The notes under the pieces were generated by a model. That model saw nothing but the letters and a program-made list of their open reading frames with translations, did not search any database and was not told where the DNA came from. 64,000 bases of DNA from Arcuatula senhousia (lineage: Eukaryota > Mollusca > Bivalvia > Mytilida > Mytilidae), in assembly GCA_963971305.1 (NCBI GenBank), contig OZ020306.1:60734686-60798685 (forward strand), given 5' to 3'. How positions within the stretch are numbered: position 1 is the stretch's first letter; each line of letters opens with the position of its first letter. The position numbers were made by a program, and so were the translations under genes. Below, in pieces: positions 1 to 10,900 of this stretch.

Positions 1-1272
1 GCAAGTGAACACCAAAAATCTAGGACGTCATTTTTGGCGTCGCGGAACTAAAAAAACAAGTTGAAAAAAAGGAGATATCGGGATATGCCGAGTGGTCTTG
101 CGCGCTACGCGCTTCGTTTAAGGTGCACAATGTAGCCCTACATCTCAGCTATTAGGCGGTACCAAGTAGAACGGTATACTATTTAAAGTTTTATTTTATA
201 TCTTCATACGGCAAGTGTACACCAAAAATCTAGGACGTCATTTTTGGCGTCGCGGAACTAAAAAAACAAGTTGAAAAAAAAGAAGATATCGGGATATGCC
301 GAGCGGTCTTGCGCGCTACGCGCTTCGTTTAACGTGCACAATGTAGCCCTACATCTCAGCTATTAGGCGGTACCAAGTAGAACGGTATACTATTTATAGT
401 TTTATTTTATATCCTCATACGGCAAGTGTACACCAAAAATCTAGGACGTCATTTTTGGCGTCGCGGAACTAAAAAAACAAGTTGAAAAAAAGAAGATATC
501 GGGATATGCCGAGCGGTCTTGCGCGCTACGCGCTTCGTTTAAGGTGCACAATGTAGCCCTACATCTCAGCTATTAGGCGGTACCAAGTAGAACGGTATAC
601 TATTTATAGTTTTATTTTATATCTTCATACGGCAAGTGTACACCAAAAATCTAGGACGTCATTTTTGGCGTCGCGGAACTAAAAAAAACAAGTTGAAAAA
701 AGAAGATATCGGGATATGCCGAGCGGTCTTGCGCGCTACGCGCTTCGTTTAAGGTGCACAATGTAGCCCTACATCTCAGCTATTAGGCGGTACCAAGTAG
801 AACGGTATACTATTTATAGTTTTATTTTATATCCTCATACGGCAAGTGTACACCAAAAATCTAGGACGTCATTTTTGGCGTCGTGGAACTAAAAAAACAA
901 GTTGAAAAAAAGAAGATATCGGGATATGCCGAGCGGTCTTGCGCGCTACGCGCTTCGTTTAAGGTGCACAATGTAGCCCTACATCTCAGCTATTAGGCCG
1001 TACCAAGTAGAACGGTATACTAATTATAGTTTTATTTTATATCCTCATACGGCAAGTGTACACCAAAAATCTAGGACGTCATTTTTGGCGTCGCGGAACT
1101 AAAAAAACAAGTTGAAAAAAAGAAGATATCGGGATATGCCGAGCGGTCTTGCGCGCTACGCGCTTCGTTTAAGGTGCACAATGTAGCCCTACATCTCAGC
1201 TATTAGGCGGTACCAAGTAGAACGGTATACTATTTATAGTTTTATTTTATATCCTCATACGGCAAGTGTACA

Positions 1273-1298
1273 CCAAAAATCTAGGACGTCATTTTTGG
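1273..1298. repeat. 8-bp perfect inverted repeat in each monomer (representative)
   Basis: CCAAAAAT and ATTTTTGG flank the 10-nt spacer CTAGGACGTC, giving a possible stem-loop in DNA or RNA. The same arrangement is present in nearly every monomer of the window. In four monomers nine bases of the loop are lost, leaving the two arms almost touching. The LINE at 39239 inserted within this motif. Confidence 0.85.
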
Positions 1299-1345
1299 CG
1301 TCGCGGAACTAAAAAAACAAGTTGAAAAAAAGAAGATATCGGGAT

Positions 1346-1370
1346 ATGCCGAGCGGTCTTGCGCGCTACG
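1346..1370 (+). promoter_or_regulatory. tRNA-Leu D-arm / Pol III A-box-like segment (representative)
   Basis: The monomer reads ATGCCGAGCGGTCTTGCGCG followed by CTACG. Metazoan tRNA-Leu genes carry GGCCGAGCGGTCTAAGGCGC followed by TGCG in the D-arm (known family sequence), so GCCGAGCGGTCT matches exactly over 12 nt and GCGCTxCG matches just beyond. This overlaps the internal Pol III A box. No good B box (GGTTCGANTCC) follows: GGTACCAAGTA about 80-95 bp downstream and GGTGCACAATG about 37 bp downstream are both poor. T4 runs occur at 1450-1453 and 1455-1458. It may be a relic of a tRNA-derived SINE head; activity is not implied. Confidence 0.4.
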
Positions 1371-4300
1371 CGCTTCGTTTAAGGTGCACAATGTAGCCCT
1401 ACATCTCAGCTATTAGGCGGTACCAAGTAGAACGGTATACTATTTATAGTTTTATTTTATATCTTCATACGGCAAGTGTACACCAAAAATCTAGGACGTC
1501 ATTTTTGGCGTCGCGGAACTAAAAAAACAAGTTGAAAAAAAGAAGATATCGGGATATGCCGAGCGGTCTTGCGCGCTACGCGCTTCGTTTAACGTGCACA
1601 ATGTAGCCCTACATCTCAGCTATTAGGCGGTACCAAGTAGAACGGTTTACTATTTATAGTTTTATTTTATATCCTCATACGGCAAGTGTACACCAAAAAT
1701 CTAGGACGTCATTTTTGGCGTCGCGGAACTAAAAAAACAAGTTGAAAAAAAGAAGATATCGGGATATGCCGAGCGGTCTTGCGCGCTACGCGCTTCGTTT
1801 AAGGTGCACAATGTAGCCCTACATCTCAGCTATTAGGCGGTACCAAGTAAAACGGTATACTATTTATAGTTTTATTTTATATCCTCATACGGCAAGTGTA
1901 CACCAAAAATCTAGGACGTCATTTTTGGCGTCGCGGAACTAAAAAAACAAGTTGAAAAAAAGAAGATATCGGGATATGCCGAGCGGTCTTGCGCGCTACG
2001 CGCTTCGTTTAAGGTGCACAATGTAGCCCTACATCTCAGCTATTAGGCGGTACCAAGTAGAACGGTATACTATTTATAGTTTTATTTTATATCTTCATAC
2101 GGCAAGTGTACACCAAAAATCTAGGACGTCATTTTTGGCGTCGCGGAACTAAAAAAAACAAGTTGAAAAAAGAAGATATCGGGATATGCCGAGCGGTCTT
2201 GCGCGCTACGCGCTTCGTTTAAGGTGCACAATGTAGCCCTACATCTCAGCTATTAGGCGGTACCAAGTAGAACGGTATACTATTTATAGTTTTATTTTAT
2301 ATCCTCATACGGCAAGTGTACACCAAAAATCTAGGACGTCATTTTTGGCGTCGTGGAACTAAAAAAACAAGTTGAAAAAAAGAAGATATCGGGATATGCC
2401 GAGCGGTCTTGCGCGCTACGCGCTTCGTTTAAGGTGCACAATGTAGCCCTACATCTCAGCTATTAGGCCGTACCAAGTAGAACGGTATACTAATTATAGT
2501 TTTATTTTATATCCTCATACGGCAAGTGTACACCAAAAATCTAGGACGTCATTTTTGGCGTCGCGGAACTAAAAAAACAAGTTGAAAAAAAGAAGATATC
2601 GGGATATGCCGAGCGGTCTTGCGCGCTACGCGCTTCGTTTAAGGTGCACAATGTAGCCCTACATCTCAGCTATTAGGCGGTACCAAGTAGAACGGTATAC
2701 TATTTATAGTTTTATTTTATATCCTCATACGGCAAGTGTACACCAAAAATCTAGGACGTCATTTTTGGCGTCGCGGAACTAAAAAAACAAGTTGAAAAAA
2801 AGAAGATATCGGGATATGCCGAGCGGTCTTGCGCGCTACGCGCTTCGTTTAAGGTGCACAATGTAGCCCTACATCTCAGCTATTAGGCGGTACCAAGTAG
2901 AACGGTATACTATTTATAGTTTTATTTTATATCTTCATACGGCAAGTGTACACCAAAAATCTAGGACGTCATTTTTGGCGTCGCGGAACTAAAAAAAACA
3001 AGTTGAAAAAAAGAAGATATCGGGATATGCCGAGCGGTCTTGCGCGCTACGCGCTTCGTTTAACGTGCACAATGTAGCCCTACATCTCAGCTATTAGGCG
3101 GTACCAAGTAGAACGGTTTACTATTTATAGTTTTATTTTATATCCTCATACGGCAAGTGTACACCAAAAATCTAGGACGTCATTTTTGGCGTCGCGGAAC
3201 TAAAAAAACAAGTTGAAAAAAAGAAGATATCGGGATATGCCGAGCGGTCTTGCGCGCTACGCGCTTCGTTTAAGGTGCACAATGTAGCCCTACATCTCAG
3301 CTATTAGGCGGTACCAAGTAAAACGGTATACTATTTATAGTTTTATTTTATATCCTCATACGGCAAGTGTACACCAAAAATCTAGGACGTCATTTTTGGC
3401 GTCGCGGAACTAAAAAAACAAGTTGAAAAAAAGAAGATATCGGGATATGCCGAGCGGTCTTGCGCGCTACGCGCTTCGTTTAAGGTGCACAATGTAGCCC
3501 TACATCTCAGCTATTAGGCGGTACCAAGTAGAACGGTATACTATTTATAGTTTTATTTTATATCCTCATACGGCAAGTGTACACCACAAAAATCTAGGAC
3601 GTCATTTTTGGCGTCGCGGAACTAAAAAAACAAGTTGAAAAAAAGAAGATATCGGGATATGCCGAGCGGTCTTGCGCGCTACGCTCTTCGTTTAAGGTGC
3701 ACAATGTAGCCCTACATCTCAGCTATTAGGCGGTACCAAGTAGAACGGTATACTATTTATAGTTTTATTTTATATCCTCATACGGCAAGTGTACACCAAA
3801 AATCTAGGACGTCATTTTTGGCGTCGCGGAACTAAAAAAACAAGTTGAAAAAAGAAGATATCGGGATATGCCGAGCGGTCTTGCGCGCTACGCGCTTCGT
3901 TTAAGGTGCACAATGTAGCCCTACATCTCAGCTATTAGGCGGTACCAAGTAGAACGGTATACTATTTATAGTTTTATTTTATATCCTCATACGGCAAGTG
4001 TACACCAAAAATCTAGGACGTCATTTTTGGCGTCGGCGGAACTAAAAAAACAAGTTGAAAAAAAGAAGATATCGGGATATGCCGAGCGGTCTTGCGCGCT
4101 ACGCGCTTCGTTTAAGGTGCACAATGTAGCCCTACATCTCAGCTATTAGGCGGTACCAAGTAGAACGGTATACTATTTATAGTTTTATTTTATATCCTCA
4201 TACGGCAAGTGTACACCAAAAATCTAGGACGTCATTTTTGGCGTCGCGGAACTAAAAAAAAAAGTTGAAAAAAAGAAGATATCGGGATATGCCGAGCGGT

Positions 4301-4840
4301 CTTGCGCGCTACGCGCTTCGTTTAAGGTGCACAATGTAGCCCTACATCTCAGCTATTAGGCGGTACCAAGTAGAACGGTATACTATTTATAGTTTTATTT
4401 TATATCCTCATACGGCAAGTGTACACCAAAAATCATTTTTGGCGTCGCGGAACTAAAAAAACAAGTTGAAAAAAAGAAGATATCGGGATATGCCGAGCGG
4501 TCTTGCGCGCTACGCGCTTCGTTTAAGGTGCACAATGTAGCCCTACATCTCAGCTATTAGGCGGTACCAAGTAGAACGGTATACTATTTATAGTTTTATT
4601 GTATATCCTCATACGGCAAGTGTACACCAAAAATCATTTTTGGCGTCGCGGAACTAAAAAAACAAGTTGAAAAAAAGAAGATATCGGGATATGCCGAGCG
4701 GTCTTGCGCGCTACACGCTTCGTTTTAGGTGCACAATGTAGCCCTACATCTCAGCTATTAGGCGGTACCAAGTAGAACGGTATACTATTTATAGTTTTAT
4801 TTTATATCCTCATACGGCAAGTGTACACCAAAAATCTAGG

Positions 4841-7800
4841 ACGTCATTTTTGGCGTCGCGGAACTAAATAAACAAGTTGAAAAAAAGAAGATATCGGGAT
4901 ATGCCGAGCGGTCTTGCGCGCTACGCGCTTCGTTTAAGGTGCACAATGTAGCCCTGCATCTCAGCTATTAGGCGGTACCAAGTAGAACGGTATACTATTT
5001 ATAGTTTTATTTTATATCCTCATACGGCAAGTGTACACCAAAAATCTAGGACGTCATTTTTGGCGTCGTGGAACTAAAAAAACAAGTTGAAAAAAAGAAG
5101 ATATCGGGATATGCCGAGCGGTCTTGCGCGCTACGCGCTTCGTTTAAGGTGCAAAATGTAGCCCTACATCTCAGCTATTAGGCGGTACCAAGTAGAACGG
5201 TATACTATTTATAGTTTTATTTTATATCCTCATACGGCAAGTGTACATCAAAAATCTAGGACGTCATTTTTGGCGTCGCGGAACTAAAAAAACAAGTTGA
5301 AAAAAGAAGATATCGGGATATGCCGAGCGGTCTTGCGCGCTACGCGCTTCGTTTAAGGTGCACAATGTAGCCCTACATCTCAGCTATTAGGCCGTACCAA
5401 GTAGAACGGTATACTATTTATAGTTTTATTTTATATCCTCATACGGCAAGTGTACACCAAAAATCTAGGACGTCATTTTTGGCGTCGCGGAACTAAAAAA
5501 ACAAGTTGAAAAAAAGAAGATATCGGGATATGCCGAGCGGTCTTGCGCGCTACGCGCTTCGTTTAAGGTGCACAATGTAGCCCTACATCTCAGCTATTAG
5601 GCGGTACCAAGTAGAACGGTATACTATTTATAATTTTATTTTATATCCTCATACGGCAAGTGTACACCAAAAATCTAGGACGTCATTTTTGGCGTCGCGG
5701 AACTAAAAAAAACAAGTTGAAAAAAAGAAGATATCGGGATATGCCGAGCGGTCTTGCGCGCTACGCGCTTCGTTTAAGGTGCACAATGTAGCCCTACATC
5801 TCAGCTATTAGGCGGTACCAAGTAGAACGGTATACTATTTATAGTTTTATTTTATATCCTCATACGGCAAGTGTACACCAAAAATCATTTTTGGCGTCGC
5901 GGAACTAAAAAAACAAGTTGAAAAAAAGAAGATATCGGGATATGCCGAGCGGTCTTGCGCGCTACGCGCTTCGTTTAAGGTGCACAATGTAGCCCTACAT
6001 CTCAGCTATTAGGCGGTACCAAGTAGAACGGTATACTATTTATAGTTTTATTTTATATCTTCATACGGCAAGTGTACACCAAAAATCTAGGACGTCATTT
6101 TTGGCGTCGCGGAACTAAAAAAACAAGTTGAAAAAAAGAAGATATCGGGATATGCAGAGCGGTCTTGCGCGCTACGCGCTTCGTTTAAGGTGCACAATGT
6201 AGCCCTACATCTCAGCTATTAGGCGGTACCAAGTAGAACGGTATACTATTTATAGTTTTATTTTATATCCTCATACGGCAAGTGTACACCAAAAATCTAG
6301 GACGTCATTTTTGGCGTCGCGGAACTAAAAAAACAAGTTGAAAAAAAGAAGATATCGGGATATGCCGAGTGGTCTTGCGCGCTACGCGCTTCGTTTAAGG
6401 TGCACAATGTAGCCCTACATCTCAGCTATTAGGCGGTACCAAGTAGAACGGTATACTATTTATAGTTTTATTTTATATCTTCATACGGCAAGTGTACACC
6501 AAAAATCTAGGACGTCATTTTTGGCGTCGCGGAACTAAAAAAACAAGTTGAAAAAAAGAAGATATCGGGATATGCCGAGCGGTCTTGCGCGCTACGCGCT
6601 TCGTTTAAGGTGCACAATGTAGCCCTACATCTCAGCTATTAGGCGGTACCAAGTAGAACGGTATACTATTTATAGTTTTATTTTATATCCTCATACGGCA
6701 AGTGTACACCAAAAATCTAGGACGTCATTTTTGGCGTCGTGGAACTAAAAAAACAAGTTGAAAAAAAGAAGATATCGGGATATGCCGAGCGGTCTTGCGC
6801 GCTACGCGCTTCGTTTAAGGTGCAAAATGTAGCCCAACATCTCAGCTATTAGGCGGTACCAAGTAGAACGGTATACTATTTATAGTTTTATTTTATATCC
6901 TCATACGGCAAGTGTTCATCAAAAATCTAGGACGTCATTTTTGGCGTCGCGGAACTAAAAAAACAAGTTGAAAAAAGAAGATATCGGGATATGCCGAGCG
7001 GTCTTGCGCGCTACGCGCTTCGTTTAAGGTGCACAATGTAGCCCTACATCTCAGCTATTAGGCCGTACCAAGTAGAACGGTATACTATTTATAGTTTTAT
7101 TTTATATCCTCATACGGCAAGTGTACACCAAAAATCTAGGACGTCATTTTTGGCGTCGCGGAACTAAAAAAACAAGTTGAAAAAAAGAAGATATCGGGAT
7201 ATGCCGAGCGGTCTTGCGCGCTACGCGCTTCGTTTAAGGTGCACAATGTAGCCCTACATCTCAGCTATTAGGCGGTACCAAGTAGAACGGTATACTATTT
7301 ATAGTTTTATTTTATATCCTCATACGGCAAGTGTACACCAAAAATCATTTTTGGCGTCGCGGAACTAAAAAAACAAGTTGAAAAAAAGAAGATATCGGGA
7401 TATGCCGAGCGGTCTTGCGCGCTACGCGCTTCGTTTAAGGTGCACAATGTAGCCCTACATCTCAGCTATTAGGCGGTACCAAGTAGAACGGTATACTATT
7501 TATAGTTTTATTTTATATCTTCATACGGCAAGTGTACACCAAAAATCTAGGACGTCAATTTTGGCGTCGCGGAACTAAAAAAACAAGTTGAAAAAAAGAA
7601 GATATCGGGATATGCAGAGCGGTCTTGCGCGCTACGCGCTTCGTTTAAGGTGCACAATGTAGCCCTACATCTCAGCTATTAGGCGGTACCAAGTAGAACG
7701 GTATACTATTTATAGTTTTATTTTATATCCTCATACGGCAAGTGTACACCAAAAATCTAGGACGTCATTTTTGGCGTCGCGGAACTAAAAAAACAAGTTG

Positions 7801-7930
7801 AAAAAAAGAAGATATCGGGATATGCCGAGTGGTCTTGCGCGCTACGCGCTTCGTTTAAGGTGCACAATGTAGCCCTACATCTCAGCTATTAGGCGGTACC
7901 AAGTAGAATGGTATACTATTTATAGTTTTA
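4841..7930. repeat. Higher-order repeat: duplicated ~7-8-monomer block with one monomer lost
   Basis: Shared variants link the two halves. CGTGGAAC (5066/6738), GCAAAATGTAG (about 5152/6823) and AGGCCGTACC (5391/7061) are offset by about 1670 bp. The loop-deleted monomer (5881/7341), TATGCAGAGC (6151/7611) and GAGTGGTC are offset by 1460 bp. The change of offset between 5391 and 5881 equals one 210-bp monomer, so the second copy lost a monomer there or the first gained one. Confidence 0.7.
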
Positions 7931-10900
7931 TTTTATATCTTCATACGGCAAGTGTACACCAAAAATCTAGGACGTCATTTTTGGCGTCGCGGAACTAAAA
8001 AAACAAGTTGAAAAAAAGAAGATATCGGGATATGCCGAGCGGTCTTGCGCGCTACGCGCTTCGTTTAACGTGCACAATGTAGCCCTACATCTCAGCTATT
8101 AGGCGGTACCAAGTAGAACGGTATACTATTTATAGTTTTATTTTATATCCTCATACGGCAAGTGTACACCAAAAATCTAGGACGTCATTTTTGGCGTCGC
8201 GGAACTAAAAAAACAAGTTGAAAAAAAGAAGATATCGGGATATGCCGAGCGGTCTTGCGCGCTACGCGCTTCGTTTAAGGTGCACAATGTAGCCCTACAT
8301 CTCAGCTATTAGGCGGTACCAAGTAGAACGGTATACTATTTATAGTTTTATTTTATATCTTCATACGGCAAGTGTACACCAAAAATCTAGGACGTCATTT
8401 TTGGCGTCGCGGAACTAAAAAAACAAGTTGAAAAAAAGAAGATATCGGGATATGCCGAGCGGTCTTGCGCGCTACGCGCTTCGTTTATGGTGCACAATGT
8501 AGCCCTACATCTCAGCTATTAGGCGGTACCAAGTAAAACGGTATACTATTTATAGTTTTATTTTATATCCTCATACGGCAAGTGTACACCAAAAATCTAG
8601 GACGTCATTTTTGGCGTCGAACTAAAAAAACAAGTTGAAAAAAAGAAGATATCGGGATATGCCGAGCGGTCTTGCGCGCTACGCGCTTCGTTTAAGGTGC
8701 ACAATGTAGCCCTACATCTCAGCTATTAGGCGGTACCAAGTAGAACGGTATACTATTTATAGTTTTATTTTATATCCTCATACGGCAAGTGTACACCACA
8801 AAAATCTAGGACGTCATTTTTGGCGTCGCGGAACTAAAAAAACAAGTTGAAAAAAAGAAGATATCGGGATATGCCGAGTGGTCTTGCGCGCTACGCTCTT
8901 CGTTTAAGGTGCACAATGTAGCCCTACATCTCAGCTATTAGGCGGTACCAAGTAGAACGGTATACTATTTATAGTTTTATTTTATATCCTCATACGGCAA
9001 GTGTACACCAAAAATCTAGGACGTCATTTTTGGCGTCGCGGAACTAAAAAAACAAGTTGAAAAAAGAAGATATCGGGATATGCCGAGCGGTCTTGCGCGC
9101 TACGCGCTTCGTTTAAGGTGCACAATGTAGCCCTACATCTCAGCTATAAGGCGGTACCAAGTAGAACGGTATACTGTTTATAGTTTTATTTTATATCCTC
9201 ATACGGCAAGTGTACACCAAATATCTAGGACGTCATTTTTGGCGTCGCGGAACTAAAAAAACAAGTTGAAAAAAGAAGATATCGGGATATGCCGAGCGGT
9301 CTTGCGCGCTACGCGCTTCGTTTAAGGTGCACAATGTAGCCCTACATCTCAGCTATAAGGCGGTACCAAGTAGAACGGTATACTGTTTATAGTTTTATTT
9401 TATATCCTCATACGGCAAGTGTACACCAAATATCTAGGACGTCATTTTTGGCGTCGCGGAACTAAAAAAACAAGTTGAAAAAAAGAAGATATCGGGATAT
9501 GCCGAGCGGTCTTGCGCGCTACGCGCTTCGTTTAAGGTGCACAATGTAGCCCTACATCTCAGCTATTAGGCGGTACCAAGTAGAACGGTATACTATTAAT
9601 AGTTTTATTTTATATCCTCATACGGCAAGTGTACACCAAAAATCTAGGACGTCATTTTTGGCGTCGCGGAACTAAAAAAAACAAGTTGAAAAAAAGAAGA
9701 TATCGGGATATGCCGAGCGGTCTTGCGCGCTACGCGCTTCGTTTAAGGTGCACAATGTAGCCCTACATCTCAGCTATTAGGCGGTACCAAGTAGAACGGT
9801 ATACTATTTATAGTTTTATTTTATATCCTCATACGGCAAGTGTACACCAAAAATCTAGGACGTCATTTTTGGCGTCGCGGAACTAACAAAACAAGTTGAA
9901 AAAAAGAAGATATCGGGATATGCCGAGCGGTCTTGCGCGCTACGCGCTTCGTTTAAGGTGCACAATGTAGCCCTACATCCCAGCTATTAGGCGGTACCAA
10001 GTAGAACGGTATACTATTTATAGTTTTATTTTATATCCTCATACGGCAAGTGTACACCAAAAATCCAGGACGTCATTTTTGGCGTCGCGGAACTAAAAAA
10101 ACAAGTTGAAAAAAAGAAGATATCGGGATATGCCGAGCGGTCTTGCGCGCTACGCGCTTCGTTTAAGGTGCACAATGTAGCCCTACATCTCAGCTATTAG
10201 GCGGTACCAAGTAGAACGGTATAATATCTATAGTTTTATTTTATATTCTCATACGGCAAGTATACACCAAAAATCTAGGACGTCATTTTTGGCGTCGCGG
10301 AACTAAAAAAAAACAAGTTGAAAAAAAGAAGATATCGGGATATGCCGAGCGGTCTTGCGCGCTACGCGCTTCGTTTAAGGTGCACAATGTAGCCCTACAT
10401 CTCAGCTATTAGGCGGTACCAAGTAGAACGGTATACTATTTATAGTTTTATTTTATATCCTCATACGGCAAGTGTACACCAAAAATCTAGGACGTCATTT
10501 TTGGCGTCGCGGAACTAAAAAAACAAGTTGAAAAAAAGAAGATATCGGGATATGCCGAGCGGTCTTGCGCGCTACGCGCTTCGTTTAAGGTGCACAATGT
10601 AGCCCTACATCTCAGCTATTAGGCGGTACCAAGTAGAACGGTATACTATTTATAGTTTTATTTTATATCCTCATACGGCAAGTGTACACCAAAAATCTAG
10701 GACGTCATTTTTGGCGTCGCGGAACTAAAAAAACAAGTTGAAAAAAAGAAGATATCGGGATATGCCGAGCGGTCTTGCGCGCTACGCGCTTCGTTTAAGG
10801 TGCACAATGTAGCCCTACATCTCAGCTATTAGGCGGTACCAAGTAGAACGGTATACTATTTATAGTTTTATTTTATATCCTCATACGGCAAGTGTACACC

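Larger units (their letters stand above)
1261..1470 (+). repeat. Reference satellite monomer (210 bp)
   Basis: Chosen as a copy close to the common form. In order it holds: inverted repeat CCAAAAAT (1273-1280) and ATTTTTGG (1291-1298) around a 10-nt loop containing GACGTC; an A-rich stretch (1311-1332); GATATC (1335-1340); a tRNA-Leu-like segment (1346-1370); hairpin GCGCG-CTA-CGCGC (1361-1373); the dimer-diagnostic T/C base in CTTCG(T/C)TTAAGG (1378); GTGCAC; palindrome ATGTAG-CC-CTACAT (1391-1404); GGTACC and GTATAC; and an AT-rich end TATTTATAGTTTTATTTTAT (1441-1460) with two T4 runs. Six-base palindromes are common (GATATC, GTGCAC, GGTACC, GTATAC, TGTACA, GACGTC). The length is 3x70, but in-frame stops break every frame in the standard monomer, so it is not coding. 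Confidence 0.95.
381..3580. repeat. Higher-order repeat: 7 monomers, offset ~1470 bp, two copies
   Basis: The same rare variants recur 1470-1471 bp apart: the 8-A run followed by a short A run (681 and 2149), CGTGGAAC (about 893 and 2353), TTAGGCCG (985 and 2465), TAATTATAG (1021 and 2491), CGTTTAACG (1587 and 3057), ACGGTTTAC (1642 and 3113) and AGTAAAACGG (1847 and 3317). One extra A in the second copy accounts for the 1-bp shift. Matching fails left of about 380 and right of about 3580, where an extra CA appears. Confidence 0.8.

Noticed and set aside
1373..1389. CENP-B box-like CTTCGTTTAAGGTGCAC in the monomer
   Set aside because: TTCG and the central A fit, but the required CGGG half is TGCA. 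It is about 9 of 17 matches to the human box, too weak to call.
1346..1420. Intact tRNA-Leu gene in each monomer
   Set aside because: Only the D-arm region resembles tRNA-Leu; there is no anticodon arm, variable arm, T-arm B box or acceptor pairing.
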